DNA from: Bordetella trematum
GTDB lineage: Bacteria; Pseudomonadota; Gammaproteobacteria; Burkholderiales; Burkholderiaceae_B
Length of the DNA: 64,000 nt
Assembly: GCF_900078335.1 (NCBI RefSeq)
Contig: NZ_FKBR01000046.1
Coordinates: forward strand, 248,001 to 312,000
Direction of reading: 5' to 3'
The number at the start of each line of letters is the position of its first letter. Position 1 is the first letter of the stretch. The notes under the pieces were generated by a model. The model ran no database searches. It was given only the letters and a program-made list of their open reading frames with translations, and was not told where the DNA came from. This document shows positions 27,732 through 36,241 of this stretch, in pieces. The position numbers and the translations under genes are program-made.

Positions 27732-28673
27732 TCAGGCCATCGGATAGCGGCGCTCCAGATCCGCAAAAGCCGCCTCCAGCTGCGCGATCAGCGCCAGGCT
27801 GGCCGGCGCCATGGGCGCGCGCAGCTGCTCGCTCATCCAGCCCTGGCGTGCCAGCAGCCCCTTGAGCGGGCCGGGATTGGGTTCAGCGAACATCAGGCGC
27901 ATCAGGGGCGCGAGCGCATGATAGATCTGTCGCGCCAGGGCCACCTGCTGGGCCTGCATGGCCTGGAACATGGCCACGTACAGATCGGCACGCACATGCG
28001 CCGAGGCCGCGATCAGCCCGCTGCCGCCCATGGCCAGGATGGCCAGCATCTGCAGGTCTTCTCCCGCCAGCACCTGCAAGCCGCCATGGGCGATGACGGC
28101 CTGGGTCTTGTCGATGCAACCGCCGCAGTCCTTGATGGCCCGGATGTTCTCGTGCCCGGCCAGCGCCAGCAGCGTGTCCGTCTCGATCTGCGCGCCGGTG
28201 CGATAGGGAATGTCGTAGAGAATGAGCGGCACCGCCGAGGCGTCGGCCAGGGCGCGGAAATAGTCGGCCAGCCCCGCCTGACCAGGACGCACGTAATACG
28301 GCGCAGGCGTGAGCAGCCCGGCCAGCGGACGCGAGGTGAAAACGGCCTGGCGGCGCAGCACGTCGCGCTGGTGATTGCCGGCCAGCCCCATCACCACCGG
28401 CAGCCCGCCGGCTTCGGCCAGAACGGCATCGAGCGTCACCAGTTGCTCGTACTCGTCCATGGCGGCGGCTTCGCCGGTGCTGCCGCAGACCACCAGCCCA
28501 TCGACGCCGCACTGGCGGTAATGGCGCGTCAGGCGGCGCAGGGCGGGCAGGTCCGGCCCGTCTTCATTGAACGGCGTGACCAGCGGCACCCAGACACCAT
28601 GAAAGGAGGCGGGCCTGGCTGGGGCGGCCGGACGGGTTTCGGCCTGGGCGGCGGGGGTGGTGATCATCGACAT
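27732..28673 (-). CDS. DapA/NAL-family aldolase (4-hydroxy-tetrahydrodipicolinate synthase-like)
   Basis: A 313-residue class I aldolase of the DapA/N-acetylneuraminate lyase superfamily. GVWVPLVTPFNEDG opens the barrel, CGSTGEAAAMDEYE is the substrate-carboxylate loop, and LILYDIPYRTG (catalytic Tyr) is followed by RAIKDCGGCIDKT with the Schiff-base Lys. The first 25 residues are an Ala/Pro-rich extension. The ATG at 28673 has AAGGAG 9 bases upstream. The first residue of the family's usual GTTGE loop is changed to Ser, so this may be a catabolic paralogue rather than the lysine-pathway enzyme. Its upstream region carries a conspicuous dyad. Confidence 0.82.
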   Translation of the reverse strand: MSMITTPAAQAETRPAAPARPASFHGVWVPLVTPFNEDGPDLPALRRLTRHYRQCGVDGLVVCGSTGEAAAMDEYEQLVTLDAVLAEAGGLPVVMGLAGNHQRDVLRRQAVFTSRPLAGLLTPAPYYVRPGQAGLADYFRALADASAVPLILYDIPYRTGAQIETDTLLALAGHENIRAIKDCGGCIDKTQAVIAHGGLQVLAGEDLQMLAILAMGGSGLIAASAHVRADLYVAMFQAMQAQQVALARQIYHALAPLMRLMFAEPNPGPLKGLLARQGWMSEQLRAPMAPASLALIAQLEAAFADLERRYPMA

Positions 28674-28762
28674 GCAAAACTCCTTCGGTATGGGTTGGCC
28701 CGTACAGAAGTTCGACGTCGAGGAGGAAAAGGGAATGCGCCTGTCGCGCAGCCGGCTTCGCC

Positions 28763-28792
28763 GCTGTTCCGTCGCCCATCTGACGGAACAGC
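28763..28792 (-). promoter_or_regulatory. Perfect 11+11 dyad upstream of the DapA-family gene
   Basis: GCTGTTCCGTC and its exact inverse are separated by 8 bases, centred about 105 bases before the start codon at 28673. The GTTCCG/CGGAAC arms look like a repressor site, for example of the IclR type, but the motif could equally form an RNA hairpin in a leader. No regulator gene is adjacent. Confidence 0.4.
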
Positions 28793-28910
28793 ACGCTCCG
28801 GTCAGATGAGCGGCTGTTTTTTGGATTTCAGGCCGAATGCGGCCGTCACGCACGGAGCGTGGCGGGAAATCGCGCAAAGACGGGCCTGAACGGTCATCGA
28901 AAAAACATCG

Positions 28911-28944
28911 AAAATGAAAGTGCGGCGTTGAATCTACGCCGCAC
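28911..28944 (-). terminator. Rho-independent terminator after msrC
   Basis: On the minus strand GTGCGGCG and its exact inverse form an 8-base-pair stem with a 9-base loop, followed by TTTCATTTTC. It begins 12 bases after the msrC stop. Confidence 0.65.
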
Positions 28945-28955
28945 CGCCTGCCTTG

Positions 28956-29444
28956 TCAACGCGCCAGGCTATCCAGATACACCCGGCACAGGCCTTCCAT
29001 GCCGACCCTGTCGGCATCGTCGAAGCGGCCCGGCATCGGGCTGTCGACATCCCACACCCCCAGCAGACGCCCGTCGAGAAACAGCGGCACTACGATCTCG
29101 GCGCGCGAGGCGGCGTCGCAGGCAATGTGGCCCGCAAAAGCGTGCACGTCGGGCACCAGCTGGGTCACCCCCTGGCTGGCGGCCGCGCCGCACACCCCGC
29201 GCGACAAAGCGATGCGCACGCAGGCCGGCTTGCCCTGAAAGGGGCCCAGCACCAGCTCCCGGCCATCAAAGAAATAAAAACCCGCCCAATTGATCTCCGG
29301 CACGGACTGCCATACCAGCGCCGCCAGATTGGCGGCATTGGCGATGCGGTCGTGCTCGCCGTCGAGCAGCGCGCGGGCCTGAGCCTGCAGGCCGCGGTAG
29401 AAATCGGGTTTCGAATCGGTGGGAAGCGCGTCAGCCTGGAACAT
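28956..29444 (-). CDS. msrC: Free methionine-R-sulfoxide reductase (GAF domain)
   Basis: Reduces free Met-R-sulfoxide to methionine in the cytoplasm, using thioredoxin. The 162-residue GAF protein contains Cys75, Cys85 and Cys109, with spacings of 10 and 24 that match the three redox cysteines of the E. coli enzyme (84, 94, 118). Other family marks are NWAGFYFFDG and VVPLFLDGRLLGVWDVDSP. ATG 29444 gives the usual length (about 160); longer frames up to 29597 are not supported. It is divergent from the aminotransferase gene at 29622. Confidence 0.93.
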   Translation of the reverse strand: MFQADALPTDSKPDFYRGLQAQARALLDGEHDRIANAANLAALVWQSVPEINWAGFYFFDGRELVLGPFQGKPACVRIALSRGVCGAAASQGVTQLVPDVHAFAGHIACDAASRAEIVVPLFLDGRLLGVWDVDSPMPGRFDDADRVGMEGLCRVYLDSLAR

Positions 29445-29621
29445 GAGAGTCGGAAACGATGAGAAGGTCGGAAACAGCGTGCACACCCCGGCCGGCAAGG
29501 CCATGTAACAAAAAACGACTGTACCGGCAAAAATCGTACGTGGTGATTCCACCCCCGGGACCCGCAAGACGGTCCGGCCCCGGGCGCTGTGCCACAATAA
29601 TCAGACCTGCATTATCTTCCT

Positions 29622-30836
29622 ATGACAGAAAGCCACATGGACAAGCCCCTAGAACCCGCCTGCATTTTCTCGGAACGCGCCCAGCAACTGACCAGCTCGG
29701 CCATCCGTGAAATCCTCAAGGTCACCGAACGACCCGAGGTCATTTCCTTTGCCGGCGGCCTGCCGGCGCCCGGCGGGTTCCCGGTAGAGGTTGTACGCGC
29801 GGCGTTCGACAAGGTGCTGGCCACCAATGGCCGCGCTGCGCTGCAATATGGCCCGACGGAGGGCTATGCGCCGCTGCGCGAATGGGTCGCGGCCGACCTG
29901 ACGCGCGCCGGCGCGACCGTCAGCGCCGACCAGATCCTGATCGTCTCCGGCTCCCAACAGGCCCTCGACCTGCTGGGCAAGGTACTGATCGACAAGGACA
30001 GCAAGGTGCTGGTCGAAGACCCCAGCTACCTGGGCGCGCTGCAATCCTTCAGCCTGTACCAGCCGCAATTCGTGCCGGTGCCCACCGATGAAGGCGGCCT
30101 GATCCCCGAGGCCATCACCCCCGAGCTGGCCGCCGGCGCCCGCGCGCTGTACGCGCTGCCCAACTTCCAGAACCCGACCGGCCGCACTCTCAATCTCGAG
30201 CGCCGCAAGGCGCTGGTGGCACGCGCGGCCGCCCTGGCCCTGCCCATCATCGAAGACGATCCCTATGGCGAACTGCGTTATGCCGGCGAGCCCCAGCCCG
30301 GCCTGCTGGCGCTGGGCGCCAAGGCCGGTGCGACCGTGATCCGCCTGGGCACCTTCTCCAAGGTGCTGGCCCCGGGGCTGCGCCTGGGCTATATCGCCGC
30401 ACCGCAGGCCATCATCCAGAAGCTGGTGCAAGCCAAGCAGGCCACCGATCTGCACACTCCCACCCTGACCCAGATGGCCGTCTATGAAATCGTCAAGGAC
30501 GGCTTCCTGGACGAGCACCTGCCGGCCGTGCGCGAAATCTACCGCCGCCAGGGCCGCTGCATGCTGGAGGCCATGGAGCGCGAGTTCCCCGCCGGCGTGA
30601 GCTGGACGCAGCCGGAAGGCGGCATGTTCCTGTGGGTCACGCTGCCGGCGCATGTCGACAGCAGCGCCCTGCTGGCCGAGGCCATCGCCCAGAACGTGGC
30701 CTTTGTACCGGGCGCGCCGTTCTATGCCGGCAAGCCCCAGGCCAACACCCTGCGCCTGAGCTTCGCCACGGTGCCGGAAGACCGCATCAAGGCCGGCATC
30801 GCCATTCTGGGCAAGCTGCTGGCCACCCACGTCTGA
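29622..30836 (+). CDS. PLP-dependent aminotransferase (class I/II, LysN/MocR-like catalytic family)
   Basis: A 404-residue fold-type I aminotransferase. It has FAGGLPAPGGFP at about 45-56, QYGPTEGYAPLREW, the YALPNFQNPTGRT segment binding the cofactor ring, and the Schiff-base lysine in GTFSKVLAPGLRLGYI. The group includes 2-aminoadipate and aromatic or branched-chain aminotransferases; the substrate is not evident. No winged-helix domain is present, so it is not a MocR regulator. An alternative ATG lies five codons in (29637). A CATTAT element ends 6 bases before the first ATG. Confidence 0.88.
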   Translation: MTESHMDKPLEPACIFSERAQQLTSSAIREILKVTERPEVISFAGGLPAPGGFPVEVVRAAFDKVLATNGRAALQYGPTEGYAPLREWVAADLTRAGATVSADQILIVSGSQQALDLLGKVLIDKDSKVLVEDPSYLGALQSFSLYQPQFVPVPTDEGGLIPEAITPELAAGARALYALPNFQNPTGRTLNLERRKALVARAAALALPIIEDDPYGELRYAGEPQPGLLALGAKAGATVIRLGTFSKVLAPGLRLGYIAAPQAIIQKLVQAKQATDLHTPTLTQMAVYEIVKDGFLDEHLPAVREIYRRQGRCMLEAMEREFPAGVSWTQPEGGMFLWVTLPAHVDSSALLAEAIAQNVAFVPGAPFYAGKPQANTLRLSFATVPEDRIKAGIAILGKLLATHV

Positions 30837-30861
30837 GCCAGGGCCAGCCGCAGCCTTGCGG

Positions 30862-30867
30862 TATAGT
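30862..30867 (+). promoter_or_regulatory. Candidate -10 element TATAGT upstream of ubiA
   Basis: GCGGTATAGTCGGGCG holds TATAGT, five of six -10 matches, 62 bases before the GTG start chosen for ubiA and 25 bases after the preceding gene. No clear -35. Confidence 0.38.
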
Positions 30868-30929
30868 CGGGCGCTCGGCCATCACAGGCCGCGCGCCCGT
30901 TTTCTTTCTTGCAACCGGTATCGCTCAAC

Positions 30930-31853
30930 GTGAGTTCCTCCCCCTCCCGCCCGACCGATCTGAACGACATCGTCCTGGATGATTGGGTCGAACGCTGGCT
31001 GCCCCGCCCGTGGCGGCCCTATGCCCGCCTGTGCCGCCTGGACCGCCCCATCGGCACCTGGCTGACGCTGCTGCCCTGTATCGCCGCTCTGATCCAGGCC
31101 GCCGGCGGCTGGCCCGACCTCAAGCGCCTGATCGTCTTCTCACTGGGGGCGCTGCTGATGCGTGGCATCGGCTGCACCGTCAACGACATGTGGGATCGCG
31201 ACATCGACAAGCATGTCGAGCGCACCCGCTTTCGTCCCCTGACCAGCGGCCAGCTCAGCATGCGCCAGGCGGTGGTGTTCCTGCTTGCGCAGTTGCTGGT
31301 GTGCGCCTCGCTGCTGTTCTTCATCAACGAGCAAAGCCGCTGGTGGGCGCTGGGCGTGCTGCCCTTCGTGGCCATCTACCCCTTTTGCAAGCGCATCACC
31401 TACTGGCCCCAGGCCGTGCTCGGCATCTGCTTCAACTGGGGCATGCTGATGGCCTGGACCGACACCCAGAACCACCTGCCGCTGGCGGCCGTGGCCATGT
31501 GGCTGGGCGCGGTGCTGTGGCAGATCGGCTATGACAGCATCTACGCCTACGTGGACATGCGCGATGACCGCAGCCTGGGCCTGCGCTCGACCGCCATGCG
31601 CTTCGGCGACCGCGGCAAGGCCTGGATCGGCGGCTTCTACCTGGCCACCGTGCTGCTATGGGCCTGGGGCGGCTACGCCATGGGCCTGGGCCCGCTCTAT
31701 CTGGTGGGCATGATGCTGGTCGCGCTGCACCTGAGCTGGCAGCTGGCCGTCTTCGACCTCAAGCGCCCCGACCGCAATTTCAAGCTGTTCCGCGCCAATC
31801 TCTGGACCGGCGTGCTGCTGGTCGGGGCCGCCCTGGCCGGCACGCTGCCCTGA
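30930..31853 (+). CDS. ubiA: 4-hydroxybenzoate octaprenyltransferase
   Basis: Joins the polyprenyl tail to 4-hydroxybenzoate in ubiquinone synthesis, in the inner membrane. The 307 residues contain about eight helices and both aspartate-rich motifs of the UbiA family: NDMWDRDIDKHVERTR and YAYVDMRDDRSLGLRS. LDRPIGTWLTLLPC near the start is also typical. I chose GTG at 30930; a TTG at 30909 gives seven more residues and cannot be ruled out. A good terminator follows. Confidence 0.95.
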   Translation: MSSSPSRPTDLNDIVLDDWVERWLPRPWRPYARLCRLDRPIGTWLTLLPCIAALIQAAGGWPDLKRLIVFSLGALLMRGIGCTVNDMWDRDIDKHVERTRFRPLTSGQLSMRQAVVFLLAQLLVCASLLFFINEQSRWWALGVLPFVAIYPFCKRITYWPQAVLGICFNWGMLMAWTDTQNHLPLAAVAMWLGAVLWQIGYDSIYAYVDMRDDRSLGLRSTAMRFGDRGKAWIGGFYLATVLLWAWGGYAMGLGPLYLVGMMLVALHLSWQLAVFDLKRPDRNFKLFRANLWTGVLLVGAALAGTLP

Positions 31854-31874
31854 GCGCGACCGACGCCGCCCGCC

Positions 31875-31902
31875 AAGCCACCCCCCGGGTGGCTTTTTCT
31901 TT
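31875..31902 (+). terminator. Rho-independent terminator after ubiA
   Basis: AAGCCACCC and its exact inverse GGGTGGCTT form a 9-base-pair stem with a CCC loop, directly followed by TTTCTTT. It starts 22 bases past the ubiA stop. Confidence 0.85.
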
Positions 31903-32118
31903 GGGCCGGCGATCACGCGGGAAGAAAAACAACCCTACAGTTGGAATGTTCTGGTTAGTTCCCGGTTTATTACATCGAAAATTGGAACAATGTTTTCTGA
32001 TACCAAGGGTTTATCCCAGGATCATAAAAGCACAGAATGACTTCACACGGAAACAAACCGAGGCTAAGCAAACCCTCCAGCCCCCGTTTGAATCCTCAAC
32101 CGATTTGGAGGATCCATC

Positions 32119-32499
32119 ATGAAATCATTCGCCACCGCCGCCCTGCTGTCCCTGTCCGTCATGGCTGGCGCCCAAGCCGCCGACACCACCCCGACCCGCG
32201 CCCAGGTGCAGGCCGAACTGGAACAGGCCAAGGCTTCCGGTCAATACACCTTCGGTGAAGAAGGCTATCCGGTGATCGTGTCGCACGGCGCCAGCCTGTC
32301 GTCGGCCCAGGTGCAAGACGAACTGGCTCAGGCGCGCAACGCCGGCCAGATGGCATCGAGCGAGCAGGCCTACCCGCCCGTGACGGCAGTCTCGGCAGCC
32401 ACGCCTGACCGCGCCCACGTGCGCGCCGAACTGGAGCAGGCCCGCGACGCCGGCCTGGTCACCTTCGGCAACCTGGACTACCCGCCCACCCACGGCTGA
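32119..32499 (+). CDS. Secreted DUF4148 repeat protein
   Basis: A 126-residue protein with a signal peptide (1-20, cut after AGAQA) and no membrane helix after it, so probably periplasmic. It carries three imperfect repeats of about 35 residues starting near 27, 62 and 98; each opens with a helix of the form R-A-x-V-x-x-E-L-x-Q-A and ends with Y-P. DUF4148 proteins are abundant, mostly in Burkholderiales, and have no known function. It stands alone between two terminators, in a region with lower GC upstream. GGAGGAT precedes the ATG by six bases and could pair with ATCCTC further up. Confidence 0.85.
   Translation: MKSFATAALLSLSVMAGAQAADTTPTRAQVQAELEQAKASGQYTFGEEGYPVIVSHGASLSSAQVQDELAQARNAGQMASSEQAYPPVTAVSAATPDRAHVRAELEQARDAGLVTFGNLDYPPTHG
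32197..32487 (+). repeat. Three in-frame ~35-codon repeats in the DUF4148 gene
   Basis: The helix-forming unit (R/S)A(Q/H)V(Q/R)xEL(E/A)QA recurs at residues 27, 62 and 98, each followed by a glycine turn and ending in tyrosine-proline at 50, 85 and 121. The repeats are similar in protein but clearly diverged, so they are old. Confidence 0.7.
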
Positions 32500-32530
32500 T
32501 TCCCCGCGCCGGGGTCCCCCCGCCCCGGCA

Positions 32531-32567
32531 GGCCCGGCCCGTAAGGGTCGGGCCTTTTTGTTTTTGT
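32531..32567 (+). terminator. Rho-independent terminator after the DUF4148 gene
   Basis: GGCCCGGCCC pairs with GGGTCGGGCC (one G-T pair) around a GTAA loop and is followed by TTTTTGTTTTTG. It may also serve the convergent glcC gene, whose stop is at 32581. Confidence 0.85.
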
Positions 32568-32580
32568 CAGGCACGCGCCC

Positions 32581-33354
32581 TCAGGCCCATCCCTCCAGAC
32601 GCAGGGTCGCGCGCACCAGCCTTTCGCCTTCCTGTTCGATTTCCTTCAGGCTCTGCCGCACGCTGTTGACGTGCTCGGTGGCGGCTTTCTGCGCCTGATC
32701 GGGCAGGCGGCCGATCACCGCGTTGAACAACCGCGTGTGCTGGCGGTCGATCTGCTGTTTGTGCGGCTCGCGGTGATAAAGGTTGTCGACACAAGCGAAC
32801 ACGGACCCCAGCATCAGGTCGGTGAGCGACTGCAGCGTATGCACCAGCACCGGATTGTGCGAGGCCTCGCAGATTGCCAGATGAAAGGCATGATCCAGAT
32901 GCGCATGCGTCGCGCTGTCGGTCTGCACACCCTGGGCGGCCATCATGGCCTCGTAGCGCCGCCGGATCAGAATGAAATCGGCCTCGGTGCCACGGATCGC
33001 CGCCAGGCGGGCGGATTCGCCTTCCAGTAGGGCGCGCACTTCCAGCAGGTCATACAGCGTGCGCGGCTGCGAGTGGAACAGATGCACCAGCGGGCGCGCA
33101 TCCACCTGGGCGATGCGCGCCACGAAGGAGCCCCGCCCCTGCTCGGTGCGGATGATGCCGCGCGCACGCAACAGGCGCAGCCCCTCGCGCAGGGCGCTGC
33201 GCGACACCCCCAGCTTCTCGGTCAGCCGCCGCTCCGACGGCAAAGGCTGATCCGCCTTGAGCACGCCGTCGACGACCAGCTGCTCGATTCTCTCGGCCAC
33301 GACTTCGGCCACCTGGCGGCGCTTGCCGCCGTGCTCCGTCACGATTGCATCCAC
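32581..33354 (-). CDS. glcC: GntR/FadR-family regulator, GlcC-like
   Basis: A 257-residue transcription factor. Residues 10-80 form the winged helix of GntR proteins (PLPSERRLTEKLGVSRSALR), and 95-235 the all-helical FCD ligand domain (HLDHAFHLAICEASHN, with the usual metal/ligand histidines). It lies divergent to glcB, the arrangement expected of a glycolate/glyoxylate regulator; GlcC of E. coli responds to glycolate. The start is GTG 33354, without a clear ribosome site. The first of two operator-like sites overlaps this start, which suggests autorepression. LldR or PdhR-like specificity is an alternative. Confidence 0.85.
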   Translation of the reverse strand: MDAIVTEHGGKRRQVAEVVAERIEQLVVDGVLKADQPLPSERRLTEKLGVSRSALREGLRLLRARGIIRTEQGRGSFVARIAQVDARPLVHLFHSQPRTLYDLLEVRALLEGESARLAAIRGTEADFILIRRRYEAMMAAQGVQTDSATHAHLDHAFHLAICEASHNPVLVHTLQSLTDLMLGSVFACVDNLYHREPHKQQIDRQHTRLFNAVIGRLPDQAQKAATEHVNSVRQSLKEIEQEGERLVRATLRLEGWA

Positions 33355-33367
33355 TGGTATGACCAGC
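33353..33367. promoter_or_regulatory. GntR/FadR-type operator 1 at the glcC start
   Basis: ACTGGTATGACCAGC: 5-base arms CTGGT/ACCAG around ATG, the TGGT-N3-ACCA pattern of FadR-subfamily regulators. It overlaps the first two bases of the glcC start codon, so binding would block glcC transcription or its early extension. Confidence 0.7.
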
Positions 33368-33460
33368 TCGTGGCTGGCTCCGGAAAAAAGGAAATCGGAT
33401 ACTCAATACCCTGAAATATAACCAGTACTGCCGGAATTCTCCGGACGACGCACTGCACAA

Positions 33461-33475
33461 ACTGGTATGACCAGT
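33461..33475. promoter_or_regulatory. GntR/FadR-type operator 2 upstream of glcB
   Basis: ACTGGTATGACCAGT: perfect 6-base arms ACTGGT/ACCAGT around ATG. It differs from operator 1 by one base, lies 108 bases away from it and about 100 bases before the glcB start, so it is well placed to control glcB. A lone half site ACCAGT is at 33421. Confidence 0.75.
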
Positions 33476-33573
33476 GCCCTCATGGGTAGACATTGCCGTC
33501 CCCCTCGCCGATCATTTCCGCATCGCGGCATGCCGCCAGGGTTTCCTGACTTTTCTCTTTTCCGAGCACCATC

Positions 33574-35739
33574 ATGAGCGAACGCATTGCCCAATCCGGC
33601 CTGCAGGTGGCGGCCGAACTGCACCATTTCGTCGAGCGCGAGGCGCTGCCCGGCTCGGGCCTGGACAGCCAGGCCTTCTGGGACGGCTTTGCCGCCCTGA
33701 TCCATGAGTTCGCCCCGCGCAACCGTGCGCTGCTGGCCGAGCGCGACCGCCTGCAGGCGGCACTGGACGACTGGCACCGCGCCCATCCCGGCCCGGTCCG
33801 CGATCCGGCTGCCTATCGTCGCTTTTTGCAGGAGATCGGCTATCTGCAACCCGTGCCGGCCGAGGTCCGGGCCCGCACCGCCAACGTCGACGACGAAATC
33901 GCCCGCCAGGCCGGCCCGCAGCTGGTGGTGCCGATGTCCAATGCGCGCTATGCCCTGAACGCGGTCAATGCGCGCTGGGGCAGCCTGTATGACGCGCTCT
34001 ACGGCACCGATGCCATTGCTGGCCCGATCGGTCCGGACTACGACCCCGTGCGCGGCCAGGCCGTGATCGAGCGTGCGCGCGCGGTGCTCGACGGCGCGGC
34101 CCCGCTGACACAAGGCTCGCACCGGACGGCCACCGCCTACCGCGTGCGCGATACGCAACTGCGCGTGACCACCGACGCCGGCGAAACCGGCCTGAAGGAT
34201 CCGGCCCGGTTCGTCGGGTATCGCGGCGCACCCGACGCGCCCGAGGCCATCCTGCTGTGCAACAACGGCCTGCACCTTGAAATCCAGATCGATGCCCGGC
34301 ACCCGGTGGGGGCGAGCGACCCGGCCGGCGTGAAAGACCTGCTGCTGGAAGCCGCCCTGACGACCATCATGGATTGCGAAGACTCGGTGGCCGCCGTGGA
34401 CGCCGCCGACAAAACCCATATCTACCGCAACTGGCTGGGCCTGATGCGCGGCGACCTCACCGAGCAGGTCTCCAAGCAGGGCAAGACCTTCACGCGCCGC
34501 ATGAATCCGGACCGCGACTATCTCGACGCCCGGGGCCGGCCCTTCACCCTGCCGGGCCGCTCGCTGCTGTTCGTGCGCAATGTCGGCCACCTGATGACCA
34601 ACCCCGCCATCCTGGACCGCGACGGCCAGGAAGTGCCCGAAGGCATCATGGACGCCGTGCTGACCTCGCTGGCCGCGCGCATCGATCTGCAGCAGCGGCG
34701 CAATTCGCGCCAGGGCTCGATCTACATCGTCAAGCCCAAGATGCATGGCCCGGCCGAAGTCGCCTTCGCCGACGCCCTGTTCGCGCAGGTTGAAGCGCTG
34801 CTGGCGCTGCCCCCGAACACGCTCAAGATGGGCATCATGGACGAAGAGCGCCGCAGCAGCGTCAACCTCAAGGCCTGCATCGCCGCCGCAGCCGAGCGGG
34901 TGGCCTTCATCAACACCGGCTTTCTGGATCGCACCGGCGACGAAATGCATTCCGTCATGCAGGCAGGCCCGATGCTGCGCAAGGGCGACATGAAATCGAG
35001 CGCCTGGATCCAGGCCTATGAGCGCAACAACGTGCTGGTCGGGCTGGATTGCGGCCTGCGCGGACGCGCCCAGATCGGCAAGGGCATGTGGGCCATGCCC
35101 GACCTGATGGCCGCCATGCTGGAGCAGAAGATCGCCCATCCCAAGGCCGGCGCCAATACGGCCTGGGTGCCTTCGCCCACCGCCGCCACCCTGCATGCGC
35201 TGCACTACCACGAGGTCGACGTGAGCGCCGTGCAGCAACAACTCGAACAGACCCGGCTGGCCGAAGTGGCCGACGACCTGCTGGCCGGGCTGCTGACCCT
35301 GCCCATCGGCGACCCCTCGGGCTGGAGCGCCGAAGACATCCAGCGCGAGCTCGACAACAACGTGCAAGGCATCCTGGGCTATGTGGTGCGCTGGGTCGAC
35401 CAGGGCGTGGGCTGCTCCAAGGTGCCGGACATCAACAACATCGGCCTGATGGAAGATCGCGCCACGCTGCGCATTTCCAGCCAGCACATCGCCAACTGGA
35501 TGCTGCATGGCATCGTGACGCAGGAGCAGGTCCAGGCGAGCTTCGCGCGCATGGCCGCCGTGGTCGATCGCCAGAACGCGGACGATCCCGCCTATCTGCC
35601 GATGGCCGGCCACGCCGAGAGCTCCTATGCCTTGCGAGCCGCCCAGGCCCTGGTGTTCGAAGGCCTGGTACAGCCCAACGGCTACACCGAGCCGCTGCTG
35701 CACGCCTTCCGCCTCGCCTTCAAGGCGGCGCGCGACTGA
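33574..35739 (+). CDS. glcB: Malate synthase G
   Basis: Condenses glyoxylate and acetyl-CoA to malate and CoA in the cytoplasm; the final step when glycolate or acetate is used. The 721-residue length matches isoform G (about 720). Visible marks include [19 protein letters not shown] near 122, [18 protein letters not shown] around 265, the loop [14 protein letters not shown] and the acetyl-CoA site region [11 protein letters not shown]. The start is ATG 33574, preceded by a 100-base leader with an operator. It is divergent to glcC; the other glc genes (glcDEF) are not in the window. Confidence 0.96.
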   Translation: MSERIAQSGLQVAAELHHFVEREALPGSGLDSQAFWDGFAALIHEFAPRNRALLAERDRLQAALDDWHRAHPGPVRDPAAYRRFLQEIGYLQPVPAEVRARTANVDDEIARQAGPQLVVPMSNARYALNAVNARWGSLYDALYGTDAIAGPIGPDYDPVRGQAVIERARAVLDGAAPLTQGSHRTATAYRVRDTQLRVTTDAGETGLKDPARFVGYRGAPDAPEAILLCNNGLHLEIQIDARHPVGASDPAGVKDLLLEAALTTIMDCEDSVAAVDAADKTHIYRNWLGLMRGDLTEQVSKQGKTFTRRMNPDRDYLDARGRPFTLPGRSLLFVRNVGHLMTNPAILDRDGQEVPEGIMDAVLTSLAARIDLQQRRNSRQGSIYIVKPKMHGPAEVAFADALFAQVEALLALPPNTLKMGIMDEERRSSVNLKACIAAAAERVAFINTGFLDRTGDEMHSVMQAGPMLRKGDMKSSAWIQAYERNNVLVGLDCGLRGRAQIGKGMWAMPDLMAAMLEQKIAHPKAGANTAWVPSPTAATLHALHYHEVDVSAVQQQLEQTRLAEVADDLLAGLLTLPIGDPSGWSAEDIQRELDNNVQGILGYVVRWVDQGVGCSKVPDINNIGLMEDRATLRISSQHIANWMLHGIVTQEQVQASFARMAAVVDRQNADDPAYLPMAGHAESSYALRAAQALVFEGLVQPNGYTEPLLHAFRLAFKAARD

Positions 35740-35752
35740 CGCCCGGTGGCGT

Positions 35753-35834
35753 CCCGCCGGTGCCTGACGCGCCGGCGGGCCGTCAGTGCGGGCGCACCCC
35801 CGGAATGACACCTCGGCGCCCCGAGCGGGGCGCC
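35753..35834 (+). terminator. Two GC-rich hairpins after glcB
   Basis: CCCGCCGG/CCGGCGGG at 35753-35779 (11-base loop) and GGCGCCCC/GGGGCGCC at 35815-35834 (GAGC loop), both perfect 8-base-pair stems, the first starting 13 bases after the glcB stop. Neither has a T-run, so factor-dependent ending or end protection is possible. Confidence 0.45.
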
Positions 35835-36137
35835 CGCCACGCTCAGGCAACGGCCCCGATCATCCTGATCGGCACGGCCCTCCCCCACGCGGGCCCTACC
35901 CGCCCGACACGCAGCGCCTGCTCGCTTTTTGATATCCCCGCGTGACCGGCGAGGCGCCATTGCCCGCGCGGCCAGACGACGGCATGCGGCCCATGTCGCG
36001 GCGCAATACCGCCAGAAAACAATAATGAATCTTATTAACCAATCGACATGCCTCGAAATACCAACCGGCCATACCCTGTCGATAACGATGAATCCCTTTT
36101 TCAAGGTATGAATTGGGTGCATGGACCGTACTTGATT

Positions 36138-36167
36138 TTGGGTTTGGAACCCGAATCACGGTAATAT
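36138..36167 (+). promoter_or_regulatory. Candidate promoter of the O-antigen operon
   Basis: TTGGGT at 36138-36143 and TAATAT at 36162-36167 are spaced 18 bases apart, about 75 bases before the wlbA start, in the AT-rich half of the gap. Both boxes are imperfect. Confidence 0.35.
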
Positions 36168-36241
36168 TCTCTGACACTCCGCAGGGCCATTTCCTGCTGA
36201 ATAAAACCGATAACACCGATCCGCGCGATCCCGCCTCTCAC

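Larger units (their letters stand above)
35740..36241. other. Gap of 502 bases before the O-antigen locus
   Basis: The first 200 bases are very GC-rich and hold two hairpins that probably end the glcB transcript. From about 36005 to 36230 the composition drops to well below the window average and AT-rich words appear (AATAATGAATCTTATTAACC). I see no convincing gene or RNA here; the AT-rich half is probably the promoter and leader of the O-antigen operon. No JUMPstart element was found. Confidence 0.6.

Noticed and set aside
33403-35850. An 815-codon open frame opposite glcB, and similar long antisense frames at 14-1801 and 14824-17052
   Set aside because: All mirror well-supported genes and are rich in Gly, Arg, His and Gln without family motifs, as expected of shadow frames in GC-rich DNA.
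35740-36241. JUMPstart element or small RNA gene in the gap before the O-antigen locus
   Set aside because: No GGCGGTAG-type core is present, and no hairpin with a T-run follows a plausible promoter.
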